From Candidatus Rhodobacter oscarellae (lineage in GTDB: Bacteria > Pseudomonadota > Alphaproteobacteria > Rhodobacterales > Rhodobacteraceae): a stretch of 64,000 bases of DNA. The notes below the pieces were generated by a model that ran no database searches, had not been told where the DNA came from, and saw only the letters and a program-made list of their open reading frames with translations. The DNA is taken from the NCBI RefSeq assembly GCF_001078595.1, contig NZ_LFTY01000001.1, positions 738,031 to 802,030 of the forward strand, given 5' to 3'. Below are positions 49,215-57,337 of this stretch, piece after piece (the first letter of the stretch is position 1; each line of letters opens with the position of its first letter). Position numbers and translations under genes: made by a program.

Positions 49215-49877
49215 ATGGACTCGCTGCTTAATCTTGCTGGAATACTGGATGCCCCGTTATTTAGGGACATCGCGCGCGGCGACGTGCGAAAAATCACGAA
49301 TCAAGCGCGCGTGGTCAGGTTTGACACCGGCTCTTTGATACTCGAGCAGGGCGCTGCGGTCGCGGGGATGTATCTGATCCTGCAAGGCGGCGCGGACGTC
49401 ACCTGCGCGAATGCAGAGGGGCAAATCGTGTTGCTCCACGTTATGGGGCCGGGCGAGGTCTTCGGCGAGACCGAGGCCCTGTCAGGCCTCCCGGCGGTCG
49501 CGAATTGTCACGCCACCCAGCCCACCACCCTTCTGCTTTGCCCGACCACTAGCGTCCGGATGGCCCTGAGCAACCCGGTATTCACCCGCAACCTCTGGCG
49601 GGCAAGCTACGACCGACTGGCCTACAGCAATCGGATCAAGTTCGTGGACCAGTTCTATTCGGTCGAGCAGCGGCTGCGCGATTACCTCTATCGGATGTCC
49701 ATTGAGGGGCCGCAAATCTCGCGAACGCAGGCAGAGCTCGCTGGGTTCCTGGGCGCGGCGCGGCAAACGGTGAACCGAGAGCTTGGGCGCCTGCGCGACA
49801 AGGAAATCCTGGAGCTTACCAAGGGCAGCATCCGCATCCTGGACCGGGCCGCGCTGCGCGAGAACGCGGCGACGTAG
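49215..49877 (+). CDS. Crp/Fnr-family transcriptional regulator
   Basis: 220 residues with an N-terminal cyclic-nucleotide-binding fold (about 15-130, FDTGSLILEQGAAVAGMYLILQGGADV and GPGEVFGETEALSG). The C-terminal winged helix has the recognition segment SRTQAELAGFLGAARQTVNRELGRLR. The N-terminal cysteines of FNR are missing, so it is not an Fe-S oxygen sensor. cAMP-contact residues cannot be judged. It is divergent from the vWA gene. Confidence 0.9.
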   Translation: MDSLLNLAGILDAPLFRDIARGDVRKITNQARVVRFDTGSLILEQGAAVAGMYLILQGGADVTCANAEGQIVLLHVMGPGEVFGETEALSGLPAVANCHATQPTTLLLCPTTSVRMALSNPVFTRNLWRASYDRLAYSNRIKFVDQFYSVEQRLRDYLYRMSIEGPQISRTQAELAGFLGAARQTVNRELGRLRDKEILELTKGSIRILDRAALRENAAT

Positions 49878-49912
49878 CGGGCCGAGCGGCGCAAGGGCCG
49901 CAAGGGCCGCGC

Positions 49913-51166
49913 CTATCTCAGCGCCCGGCCCTTCATGATAGCGTCATCGCCAAAGCGCTCGCGGATCGCGTCCGTGGCCCGTTCGGCGGTTGCGCGCTTG
50001 GCGGCCTGCGGGTCAAGCAGGTCGCCCGACAGATCCGCGCCCTCGGCGTCGCTGAGATGGCTGATGCCCACGCCCAATAGCCGGTAGGGCCCCTGGTCGC
50101 CCACGATGTCAAAGAGGTCCCGCGCGGTGCGATAGATCCGGTCGGCGATTTGCGTCGGGTCGGTCAGCTGCGATTGCCGCGTCAGGATCTTGTGGTTGTG
50201 GCGCTTGAGCTTCAGCGTCACCACATGCCCCGCGATCCCCTTGGCCTTGGCGCGGTCCGCGACCTTCTCGGCCAGGCGCCAGATATGCCCGTCCAGCACG
50301 TCCGGGTTGGCGGTGTCCTCGTTGAACGTGGTCTCGTTCGAGATGGATTTGACCGGCGCGTTGCGCTGCACCCGGCGGTAATCCTCGCCCCGCGCAAGGT
50401 GCCATAAACGGGTGCCGGACTGCCCGAAGCGGGCGGTCAGGTCCTGTTTCTCCCAGCGGCGCAGGTCGGTGAAGGTGCGGATGCCCGCCTTGTCCAGCGA
50501 GGCCTGGAAGGCGGGCCCAATGCCCCAGATCAGCCGCACGGGGCGGTCGGCCAGGAAATCCGCGGTCTCGGCCTTGCCGATCACCGCGAACCCATGCGGC
50601 TTGTCCAGATCGCTGGCCACCTTGGCCAGGAACTTGTTGTGCGACAGCCCGATGGAGCCGGTGATGCCGATCTCGTCGCGCATCCGCCGCACCAAACGGG
50701 CCAGCATCACCGCCGGCGGGCGCCCATGCAGCCGCGCGGTGCCGGACAGGTCCATGAAGGCCTCGTCCAGCGATAGCGGCTCGATGGCCGGGGTCAGCTC
50801 TTCCATGAGGGCGCGCACCTGGCGCGATACCTCGCCGTAGACGGACATGCGCGGCTTGACGATGACGGCCTCGGGGCATTTCTCCAGCGCTTGGAACATC
50901 GGCATGGCCGAGCGCACGCCCTTGATGCGCGCGATATAGCAGGCGGTCGAAACCACCCCGCGCCGCCCGCCGCCGATGATCACGGGCTTGTCCGCCAGCT
51001 CGGGATTGTCGCGCTTCTCGACCGAGGCATAGAAGGCGTCGCAATCCATATGCGCGATCGTGAGGTCAAAAAGCTCGTCATGCCGCGCCACGCGCGGCGA
51101 CCGGCAGGCCGGGCAGCGGGGGCCGTCTTTGAACTCGGTCAGGCATTCGCGGCAGAGGGCGGGCAT
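49913..51166 (-). CDS. dinB: DinB, DNA polymerase IV with N-terminal zinc ribbon
   Basis: 417-residue Y-family translesion polymerase. The N-terminus carries C5-x2-C8 and C18-x2-C21 (LCRECL and CPACRS), a zinc-ribbon extension. The polymerase domain begins with the catalytic Asp in IAHMDCDAFYASVEKRDN and has SLDEAFMDLSG. The helix-hairpin-helix and little-finger regions follow. The C-terminus does not show a clear beta-clamp motif. A 413-bp intergenic region precedes it. Confidence 0.94.
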   Translation of the reverse strand: MPALCRECLTEFKDGPRCPACRSPRVARHDELFDLTIAHMDCDAFYASVEKRDNPELADKPVIIGGGRRGVVSTACYIARIKGVRSAMPMFQALEKCPEAVIVKPRMSVYGEVSRQVRALMEELTPAIEPLSLDEAFMDLSGTARLHGRPPAVMLARLVRRMRDEIGITGSIGLSHNKFLAKVASDLDKPHGFAVIGKAETADFLADRPVRLIWGIGPAFQASLDKAGIRTFTDLRRWEKQDLTARFGQSGTRLWHLARGEDYRRVQRNAPVKSISNETTFNEDTANPDVLDGHIWRLAEKVADRAKAKGIAGHVVTLKLKRHNHKILTRQSQLTDPTQIADRIYRTARDLFDIVGDQGPYRLLGVGISHLSDAEGADLSGDLLDPQAAKRATAERATDAIRERFGDDAIMKGRALR

Positions 51167-51270
51167 GGGGTGATGTTACCAAACTCGGCCGAAAGAGAAC
51201 ACTGCTTACCGCGTGTGGGCTGCGGCAACGCGCCCGACGTCTAACCGCCGCTCAAGACCTCGCGCGGGGG

Positions 51271-51413
51271 CGATTTCTTGCAAGAAATCGGCAAAACTCT
51301 TCCAAGAGTTTTGGCCCTCCGGGCCGATCCAAACCCGCACACATGTGCCCGCCCTCACTCTCGCGCCACCAACTTCCTTGCAAGGAAGTTGCAAATCTCT
51401 TGCAAGAGATTTG
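51271..51413 (+). repeat. Four-palindrome composite element
   Basis: Palindrome arms in order: CGATTTCTT/AAGAAATCG (51271-51290), CAAAACTCTT/AAGAGTTTTG (51292-51313), a 56-nt spacer, CAACTTCCTT/AAGGAAGTTG (51370-51391) and CAAATCTCTT/AAGAGATTTG (51392-51413). Stems are perfect. The spacer is unrelated in sequence to those at 18026 and 56778. It fills the divergent space between dinB and a small secreted protein gene, so it cannot be a terminator for either. Confidence 0.88.
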
Positions 51414-51579
51414 GTCCCGCCCGGGACTGGATTGGACGCGAAACACAATCGCTGCGCAGCCCAACCCGGGGATTGGCCACGAATCCTGCGCAATCCTCAA
51501 TTTTTCGAAAATTCGTCTCATTTTGAACAACAATTGTTGCCAAAATGGGATCAATGTATAACGAGGAGCAGGATACAAC

Positions 51580-51846
51580 ATGTTTCGCACACTAGTTCTG
51601 AGCGCCTTTTCAATGGCTTGCATTGGCGTATCCGTGTTGGCCTACCAGGCCGAGACGCGCCACGCGCAGGCCATTCAAATGGCCGAACTTGCGGATGTGA
51701 AGCCGCAAGACTGTTCGCTGGAGGGCTTCGAGATCGACGGAGTCTTTGTTGGCTGCCTACAGCCCGCAAGCTACGCCTTCAACGACGAGACCCCCAGCCG
51801 GCTGCAGTTCTTTATCGACGAAGTCGCCTATACCTTTGGCCTTTAG
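51580..51846 (+). CDS. Small secreted protein, first of a paralogous pair
   Basis: 88 residues, with GAGGAG upstream and an N-terminal hydrophobic signal or anchor (about residues 4-21). The mature part contains CSLEGFEIDGVFVGC, two cysteines with 13 residues between. The same C-x13-C arrangement and the flanking GF-(E/D)-x-D and VGCL pattern occur in the next gene. No family is recognised. The short, exported, paired nature suggests a small periplasmic or surface-associated factor. Confidence 0.65.
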   Translation: MFRTLVLSAFSMACIGVSVLAYQAETRHAQAIQMAELADVKPQDCSLEGFEIDGVFVGCLQPASYAFNDETPSRLQFFIDEVAYTFGL

Positions 51847-51936
51847 GCCCATGTCTGCATCGGCCCAACAGAACGTCAGCAGCGCATCTGAGCAACCGGG
51901 TGCGCGCCTGCCCAGTTGGGCATCGGGAGAATGAGA

Positions 51937-52197
51937 ATGAGAATGAATTTGCACGGACTTTCACTTATCGGCGCTTCGGCGGCATGCCTCGGCGCGGCCG
52001 CGGCCCTGAACCATTTGGACAAGCACCTTGCCGACAACCGCGTGATCGCGGCGGCCGAAAGCGACGCGCCGGTTGGCTGTATGTTCGACGGTTTCGACAC
52101 CGATGCGGGTCGGGTCGGCTGCCTGGTGCAAACCAGCCATGCCAACCCGAGCTCTGCCAAGGTGACGTTCCTGGACCGGTGGTTCTTTGCCCAATAG
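51937..52197 (+). CDS. Small secreted protein, second of a paralogous pair
   Basis: 86 residues from the ATG at 51937, one of three in-frame ATGs in a GAGAAT repeat. This one is 7 nt after GGGAG. The N-terminal hydrophobic segment (LSLIGASAACLGAAAAL) looks like a signal or anchor. CMFDGFDTDAGRVGC repeats the C-x13-C pattern of the preceding gene, followed likewise by L and a Ser-containing segment. The two genes are 90 bp apart and convergent with pheS. Function unknown. Confidence 0.62.
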   Translation: MRMNLHGLSLIGASAACLGAAAALNHLDKHLADNRVIAAAESDAPVGCMFDGFDTDAGRVGCLVQTSHANPSSAKVTFLDRWFFAQ

Positions 52198-52203
52198 GGC
52201 GCC

Positions 52204-53277
52204 TTAGCGGCTCAGCCCAGCGGGCAGGTTCGGCGCATCCAGCGCGGCGAACCCATAGTGGCGCAGCCAGCGCAGGTCGCTGTCAAAGAACGCCCGCAGA
52301 TCCGGCATCCCGTATTTCAGCATCGCGATCCGGTCGATCCCCATCCCGAAGGCAAAGCCCTGCCAGTCCGCGGGGTCAATTCCGCCAGCCTGCAGCACCT
52401 TGGGGTGAACCATGCCGCTGCCTAGGATCTCCATCCAGTCGTCGCCCTCGCCGACCTTAAGCGTACCGCCCTTCCACGAGCAACGCAGATCCACCTCCGC
52501 CGAGGGCTCGGTGAAGGGGAAATGCGAGGCGCGAAAGCGCAACTCGACCTTATCGACTTCAAAATAGGCGCGGCAGAACTCCTCCAGGCACCATTTCAGG
52601 TTCGCCATCGACAGGTCCTTGTCGATGGCCAGCCCCTCGATCTGGTGGAACATCGGCGTGTGGGTCTGGTCGTAATCGGCGCGGTAGACGCGCCCCGGCG
52701 CGATCACGCGGATCGGCGCGCCCTGCGCCTCCATCGAGCGGATCTGCACCGGCGAGGTATGGGTGCGCAGCACATGCGGCGGGCGGTTATCGCCCTCGGC
52801 GCGGTGCATATAGAACGTGTCCATCTCGGTGCGGGTCGGGTGCTCGGCGGGGATGTTGAGCGCGTCGAAATTGTACCAGTCGCTCTCGATCTGCGGGCCC
52901 TCGGCGACCGAGAACCCCATATCGGCGAAGATGGTCGTGACCTCCTCGGTGACCTGGCTGACCGGGTGGATGGTGCCCTGGCGGCGGTCGCGCGCGGGCA
53001 GGGTGACGTCCAGCCACTCGGTGCGCAGGCGCTCGTCCAGCGCGGCGTCGGCCAGCGCGGCTTTCTTGGCCGCCAGCGCGCTGTTGATCTCGTCCTTCAG
53101 CGCGTTCAACGCGGGGCCGGCCACCTGGCGCTCCTCGGGCGTCATCTTGCCCAGCTCGCGCATCTTCAGGCTCACCTCGCCCTTCTTGCCGACCGCCTGC
53201 ACGCGCAGGTCCTCCAGCGCGCCCTCGTCGGCGGCGCCAGCGATCAGGTCAATGTACTTTATTCTGAGATCGTCCAT
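52204..53277 (-). CDS. pheS: PheS, phenylalanyl-tRNA synthetase alpha subunit
   Basis: 357 residues from the second of two adjacent ATGs, which has the better spacing to GAGG. The N-terminal coiled-coil region (1-90) contacts tRNA. The class II catalytic core contains motif 2 ([10 protein letters not shown]) and motif 3 near the C-terminus ([16 protein letters not shown]). pheT is not in this window. pheS commonly follows rplT; here a GMC oxidoreductase pair and two tRNAs lie between. Confidence 0.96.
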   Translation of the reverse strand: MDDLRIKYIDLIAGAADEGALEDLRVQAVGKKGEVSLKMRELGKMTPEERQVAGPALNALKDEINSALAAKKAALADAALDERLRTEWLDVTLPARDRRQGTIHPVSQVTEEVTTIFADMGFSVAEGPQIESDWYNFDALNIPAEHPTRTEMDTFYMHRAEGDNRPPHVLRTHTSPVQIRSMEAQGAPIRVIAPGRVYRADYDQTHTPMFHQIEGLAIDKDLSMANLKWCLEEFCRAYFEVDKVELRFRASHFPFTEPSAEVDLRCSWKGGTLKVGEGDDWMEILGSGMVHPKVLQAGGIDPADWQGFAFGMGIDRIAMLKYGMPDLRAFFDSDLRWLRHYGFAALDAPNLPAGLSR

Positions 53278-53403
53278 CATGCGCCTCGTAGAGTTTGAAC
53301 TCTGCTAGCTTCCGTCCCGCCTGATTGCAAGCATCGGGGCTTGCCTAACCGTTCTAGCCCCATATGATCCCGCCAAACAAGGTTCCCCGGGGGGCATCGG
53401 GCA

Positions 53404-54816
53404 GTGTTCCAGACCACCACAGCCGAGGAGGCGGCGCGCGCGTCGTGGGATGTTGTCATCGCCGGCAGCAGCTTCTCTGCGATGTTCTTCTTGCGGGGAT
53501 TGCCCGCCGGAACCCGCGCGTTGATCGTCGAGAAGGGCGCCATCATCCCGCATGAAGCGCAGGTCGCGGCCCTGGACCGACCGCGGGAAGAGTACCCGAT
53601 GGACAACCGGTCCGAGATGCCAAAGGATTGGATCGCGCACCGAATGTTTGGCGGCAATTCAAACTGTTGGTGGGGTCAGGTTCCGCGGTTCCACCCCAAC
53701 GATTTCCGCATGGCCGAGCTTTATGGTCAGGGCGCATCATGGCCCATCGACTATGACGATCTAGAGGTGTTCTACGGCGAGGTCGAGGATGTGATGGAGG
53801 TGGCCGGCGGTGGCGTCGATCATATCCTGCCGCGGTCGCGCCCGTTCCCCTACCCGCCCCACGCGCTGTCGCGAAGCGATAGGGCCTGTATCGACGCCAT
53901 GCCCGATATCTGGGTGCCGGTCGCCTGCGCGCGCGCGAATGGTGGAGGCCGCGCCCAGTGCTGCGCCAATGGGGTCTGCCATCTGTGTCCGGTCGATTCA
54001 AAATTCAGCGTATTGAATGGCATCGACAGCTTTCTGCGCGACGGCGTGCACCTCTTGACCGGGGCCGAGGCGGTCTCGGTCGTCATCAACGCCGGACGCG
54101 CAGGCGGGTTGGTCATTCGGGACGGCGCTGGCGAGTACACGATCTCCGGTGGGATCGTGGCGCTTGGCACGAACGCGATCTCAAATGCGGCGATCCTGAA
54201 GCGCTCCGGCCTGACCGCCCCCGCATTGGGGCGCTACCTGCATGAGCAGCATTCCATCGAGTTGGTCATCGACGTTGCCGCGCCGGGATATTTTGGCGGC
54301 ACTTCAATCACCGGCCATTGCTATGGGTTCTATGACGGGCCCCACCGCGCCGAAGCGGCGGCGGTTCTGGTTGAGAACTACAATGCCCCCAACGATCTGC
54401 GGCTGACGCCCGGTCGCTGGACCGACAGGATGATGCTCAAGCTGATTGCCGAGGACCTGCCGAAGGCCGAAAACCGGGTCGAGCTGGATGAAAACGGCGC
54501 GCCGCGGATCATCTGGACGGGACATTCCGCCTATGCCCATGCCGGGTTGGAACGCGCCATGGCCGGGATTGCGACGATCCTGCCGTTCGAGCTGGAGGCG
54601 ATTGTCAGCCAGCGCTCCGCGGCGACAGAGGCCCATATTCAAGGCACCCATCGCATGGGCCTTGATGCCGCCAGTTCGGTGGTGAATGGGCATTGCGAAA
54701 CGCACGAGGTTTCAGGGCTCTTTGCGCTGGGCTCGGGTGTATTTCCAACATCCTCGGCCGCGAATCCGACCCTGACCCTCTCGGCAATCGCATTGCGGGC
54801 GGGGAGGTCCGTTTGA
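53404..54816 (+). CDS. GMC-type FAD-dependent oxidoreductase
   Basis: 470 residues starting at a GTG. The N-terminal FAD segment is VVIAGSSFSAMFFLRGL, an unusual GSSFSA in place of the canonical GxGxxG. HRMFGGNSNCWWGQVPRF is the GMC signature region. A Cys-rich patch (QCCANGVCHLCPVDSKF) is near residue 180. The C-terminal active-site region has GTHRMG and NPTLTLSAIALRAG. It resembles the large subunit of membrane alcohol/sugar dehydrogenases. It is coupled (TGATG) to a Tat-signal small protein, its likely subunit. The electron acceptor is not evident. Confidence 0.8.
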   Translation: MFQTTTAEEAARASWDVVIAGSSFSAMFFLRGLPAGTRALIVEKGAIIPHEAQVAALDRPREEYPMDNRSEMPKDWIAHRMFGGNSNCWWGQVPRFHPNDFRMAELYGQGASWPIDYDDLEVFYGEVEDVMEVAGGGVDHILPRSRPFPYPPHALSRSDRACIDAMPDIWVPVACARANGGGRAQCCANGVCHLCPVDSKFSVLNGIDSFLRDGVHLLTGAEAVSVVINAGRAGGLVIRDGAGEYTISGGIVALGTNAISNAAILKRSGLTAPALGRYLHEQHSIELVIDVAAPGYFGGTSITGHCYGFYDGPHRAEAAAVLVENYNAPNDLRLTPGRWTDRMMLKLIAEDLPKAENRVELDENGAPRIIWTGHSAYAHAGLERAMAGIATILPFELEAIVSQRSAATEAHIQGTHRMGLDAASSVVNGHCETHEVSGLFALGSGVFPTSSAANPTLTLSAIALRAGRSV

Positions 54817-55238
54817 TGGCAGTTTCCAGACGCAGCTTTCTGAGGTTTGGGCTGGTCGCCGGGGTTGGGGCGGCCGGGGCGTGGATCTGGTCACGCTCGA
54901 TTGAAGCAGAACTGCGCAGCATTCTGCGCCGCAACTTTGCAAGCAGGATCGCCGATGCGGAAGGCTCCACCGCGTTCATCGACGATTTCGCGCGGCTGTG
55001 GCGGGGGCGAACCTCTTTGCACAATCAAAGCTATCGCCCAAGGTTCTGGGCCACCGCCGTCTGGTCGCAAAAGGCGCAGAGGGAACGCGAGGCTTTCGAG
55101 GCGAACGTTCTGGCACATTACCTGCGCGCGACGAATGTCATCCGCGCCGATGAGACAGACCAGGACCTCATCTATCTTGGCATGCCGAACCCTTACGAGT
55201 CGCCCTGCAGCAATCCCATCAGCTCAGAGTGGCTTTGA
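54816..55238 (+). CDS. Twin-arginine-signal small protein, probable partner of the GMC oxidoreductase
   Basis: 140 residues from the ATG at 54816. SRRSFLRFGLVAGVG is a clear Tat signal, so the protein (and perhaps the GMC subunit with it) is exported folded. The mature part is helical, with FWATAVWSQKAQREREAFEANVL, and ends with a PYESPCSNPISSEWL tail containing one Cys. It resembles small subunits of gluconate-2-dehydrogenase-like systems only by arrangement. The GMC subunit has no signal of its own, a hint of piggy-back export. Confidence 0.7.
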   Translation: MAVSRRSFLRFGLVAGVGAAGAWIWSRSIEAELRSILRRNFASRIADAEGSTAFIDDFARLWRGRTSLHNQSYRPRFWATAVWSQKAQREREAFEANVLAHYLRATNVIRADETDQDLIYLGMPNPYESPCSNPISSEWL

Positions 55239-55298
55239 ACGACAAAGGGCGCAGCAATCGCCGCGCCCTGTCTCATTCTTGTGACCTTGCAGGCCCGA

Positions 55299-55327
55299 GT
55301 TAGGCCAGCGCGGCCTGCGCCTTGGCG
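55299..55327. repeat. 29-nt copy of the rplT 3' end
   Basis: Starting GTTAGGCCAGCGC and ending CCTGCGCCTTGGCG, this segment matches 55885-55913 (the last codons and stop of rplT) at 28 of 29 positions. The copies are direct repeats 586 bp apart, flanking the tRNA pair. This looks like an integration or duplication scar. Confidence 0.75.
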
Positions 55328-55340
55328 GACACAAAAAAAG

Positions 55341-55415
55341 TGGCGGTCGCGACGGGGATCGAACCCGCAGCCTTCGGATAGACAATCCGCTGCTCTCCCG
55401 TTGAGCTACGCGACC
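55341..55415 (-). tRNA. tRNA-Asp-like (anticodon GUC) with U37
   Basis: A full cloverleaf with acceptor GGTCGCG/CGCGACC, D stem GCTC/GAGC, T loop TTCGATC, G73 and an encoded CCA. The anticodon loop reads TTGTCTA, giving GUC. Position 37 is U rather than a purine, position 38 is A rather than the usual C, and the 27-43 pair is G-A. It is followed by seven T residues (55333-55339), a likely terminator. G73 fits Asp, but it could be a degenerate or special-purpose tRNA. It starts 3 nt after tRNA-Glu. Confidence 0.8.
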
Positions 55416-55418
55416 ATA

Positions 55419-55494
55419 TGGCAGGGCGTACGGGATTCGAACCCGTGACCTCCGCTGTGAAAGAGCGGCGTCCAAACCGCTAGACCGACACCCC
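55419..55494 (-). tRNA. tRNA-Glu (anticodon UUC)
   Basis: Contains the Glu-typical GTCTAGCGGTTTGGAC D arm, anticodon stem and loop with CTTTCAC and T arm CACGGGTTCGAATCCCGT. The acceptor is GGGGTGT/ACGCCCT with two G-U pairs, then G73 and an encoded CCA. It is the upstream member of a two-tRNA unit. Confidence 0.92.
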
Positions 55495-55885
55495 TAACCA
55501 TGTCGATATGTATGACCGAGCGGCCTCAAGATTTCAAATAAAAATAGATGTAAATCAATAGCTTACAAGGCACACCACATCTCACCCGTTCACGCGAATG
55601 GCTTCGCGTGGCGCACTGAATACGTCAGGGTCGTATGGGTATGGGTCGCGAGCGAGGAACGCGCCGCGGCGTGTTCCTCGGTGGGATCTTCAGGTTCGTC
55701 TGGGTCCATGCGGGTCTCCGTCTGGGCAAAAGAAAAGGGCGGCTCGGATGTCCGAACCGCCCCATGGGTGTTGTGGTGTGACGCTGCTCTTAGTGCGTTA
55801 AGCCAAGCGGCATCATCCATCCCCCATGCGGCGGACGGCGATCCCGTTCAAACTGTGCAAACATGTTCAGCATCAAAATTTCCGG
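55495..55885. other. Intergenic region between the tRNA pair and rplT
   Basis: No gene is supported. An AT-rich stretch (55525-55562) upstream of the tRNAs probably contains their promoter. A strong terminator lies at 55726-55762. A 76-codon minus-strand frame spans the terminator and is rejected. Confidence 0.5.
55726..55762 (-). terminator. Intrinsic terminator downstream of rplT
   Basis: The stem pairs GGGCGG-TCGGA with TCCGA-CCGCCC around TG, with one opposed C/A (55737-55762). On the minus strand the stem is followed by TTTTCTTTTG. This fits termination of rpmI-rplT before the tRNA pair, and would isolate them from pheS. Confidence 0.75.
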
Positions 55886-56248
55886 TTAGGCCAGCGCAGC
55901 CTGCGCCTTGGCGACGATCGCGCCGAACGCCTCGGGCTCGTTCACGGCCAGGTCGGCGAGGACCTTGCGGTCCACCTCGACCCCGGCCAGGTTCAGCCCA
56001 TTGATGAAGCGCGAATAGGTCAGCGCCTCGTCATGGCTGCGCACGGCGGCGTTGATGCGCTGGATCCAGAGCGCGCGGAAGTTCCGCTTGCGCGCCTTGC
56101 GGTCGCGGGTCGCGTATTGGTTCGCCTTGTCGACGGCCTGGGTCGCGGTCTTGAAGTTCCGCGAGCGCGCGCCGTAATAGCCCTTTGCGGCCTTTACGAT
56201 CTTGCGGTGACGGGCGTGGGTGACGGTTCCACCTTTGGTACGGGGCAT
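55886..56248 (-). CDS. rplT: Ribosomal protein L20
   Basis: 120 residues with the N-terminal basic extension [29 protein letters not shown] and the [27 protein letters not shown] core. It is essential for early 50S assembly and commonly autoregulates the rpmI-rplT mRNA. The last codons and stop are duplicated at 55299-55327. It is 14 bp downstream of rpmI. Confidence 0.98.
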   Translation of the reverse strand: MPRTKGGTVTHARHRKIVKAAKGYYGARSRNFKTATQAVDKANQYATRDRKARKRNFRALWIQRINAAVRSHDEALTYSRFINGLNLAGVEVDRKVLADLAVNEPEAFGAIVAKAQAALA

Positions 56249-56262
56249 CTGTCAGTCCTTCC

Positions 56263-56463
56263 TTAGCGGTCGTACGGCATGAAGCCCTTGACGATCTTCT
56301 CGTCGGGGGCGCTCAGCGTGGTGGTGCCGCGGGCGTTGCGGATGAACTTGTTGGTGCGCTTGATCATGCCGTGGCGCTTGCCGGCCTGGGCCGACAGGAC
56401 GCGGCCAGTCGCCGTCACCTTAAAGCGCTTCTTGGCGCTCGACTTGGTCTTCATCTTGGGCAT
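56263..56463 (-). CDS. rpmI: Ribosomal protein L35
   Basis: 66 residues starting [17 protein letters not shown] at the ATG at 56463, with AAGGAG 7 nt upstream; the longer open frame is not coding. The length and basic [18 protein letters not shown] segment are typical. No infC precedes it, unlike in many bacteria. Confidence 0.97.
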   Translation of the reverse strand: MPKMKTKSSAKKRFKVTATGRVLSAQAGKRHGMIKRTNKFIRNARGTTTLSAPDEKIVKGFMPYDR

Positions 56464-56733
56464 TTCCATCTCCTTGGTCGGGTGGTTTACGCGCGACTCG
56501 GCATGCCACATGGGCCGGTCCCGCCACTTCGAGAGCGCGCGTATACGCCGCCCCGCCCTTGCTGGCAAGCCTGAATCTGCGCGCAGCCCTTGGCAAGACG
56601 GCCCATGACGCACTGCAATTCCCAACCGGCGCGGGGATCTTTGCGCTAGCAGCTATCATAGAAACCGGGTGCCGCTGTCGTGCCCCTGCATTGGCCGGTT
56701 GGTTTTTCGACCTGGAGCGGTCATTGGCGCGCC

Positions 56734-56877
56734 GCAATTTTCTTGCAAGAAAATTGCGAAACTCTTGCAAGAGTTTCTTCAGCGCGCCCCTAAATGATCG
56801 CTCTATCGCAAGCTCTTACCGACGCGCGGGGGCCACTTTCCTTGGAAGGAAAGTGCAAATCTCTTGCAAGAGATTTG
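56734..56877 (+). repeat. Four-palindrome composite element
   Basis: Arms in order: GCAATTTTCTT/AAGAAAATTGC (56734-56757), GAAACTCTT/AAGAGTTTC (56758-56777), a 56-nt spacer, CACTTTCCTT/AAGGAAAGTG (56834-56855) and CAAATCTCTT/AAGAGATTTG (56856-56877). It matches the 51271 copy in order and spacing, with compensatory arm changes. It lies in the 642-bp gene-free stretch upstream of rpmI, followed by a second repeat family at 56917. Confidence 0.88.
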
Positions 56878-56916
56878 GGAGGCCCGAAAGGACGCTCCAG
56901 GCCAAACCAACGACCG

Positions 56917-57109
56917 TGCGCGCTGTTAACCACGCCCCTTGCCTTACCATGTGCCATACGCAAGTCCGACGTTTTGCCGACGGGGCGCCGACACGCGCTT
57001 TTCTAGGAAAATAAGGCGTTAACCCGCGATTCGCAGGGCGCGAGGCCAAACGCTGCGCGCGCGCCGTTAACCCATTGGCAATGATCAGAGGCGCTCTCGG
57101 TGCCGCTAG
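56917..57109 (+). repeat. About 195-bp intergenic repeat with 11-nt phased CCGAC units, copy 2
   Basis: It aligns with 43184-43380. CCGAC is at 56966, 56977 and 56988 (11-nt steps). TTAACC is at 56926, 57019 and 57067. The ATAAGGCGTTAACC block and CCGCTAG end are shared. The end touches the stop codon of the following minus-strand gene. Together with the composite element just upstream it fills most of the 642-bp gap 56464-57105. Confidence 0.7.
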
Positions 57110-57333
57110 CGCGTGAAATGCGCCACCACGCGGATGAAGGCCTCTGGGACGTCATTCAATGTGTAGCCGCCCGGCTTCTGGCTCAGGGCGATCAGGATCA
57201 TGGAGCCACCGACCAGAATTGCGATGGCCGAGGCCCGCGGCGGGCGACGGTCCGCGAAGGCGCCCATCATCGACGGGATCGCGAAACCTGCAATAATTAT
57301 TCCAAAGACTAGGAAAAGGTCGTGAGAAATCAA
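57106..57333 (-). CDS. Small membrane protein downstream of pyk
   Basis: 75 residues with two hydrophobic helices (about 6-24 and 36-50) joined by a basic turn (ADRRPPRAS), and a short soluble tail. It follows pyk by 4 bp and is probably co-transcribed. No family with known function is recognised. Confidence 0.7.
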   Translation of the reverse strand: MISHDLFLVFGIIIAGFAIPSMMGAFADRRPPRASAIAILVGGSMILIALSQKPGGYTLNDVPEAFIRVVAHFTR

Positions 57334-57337
57334 TACG

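Noticed and set aside
51271-51413. CRISPR-like array
   Set aside because: Repeats are palindromes with differing arms and a single fixed spacer; no identical direct repeats and no cas genes.
55590-55820. 76-codon minus-strand open frame
   Set aside because: Spans an intrinsic terminator hairpin and has low-complexity HT/EP-rich sequence.
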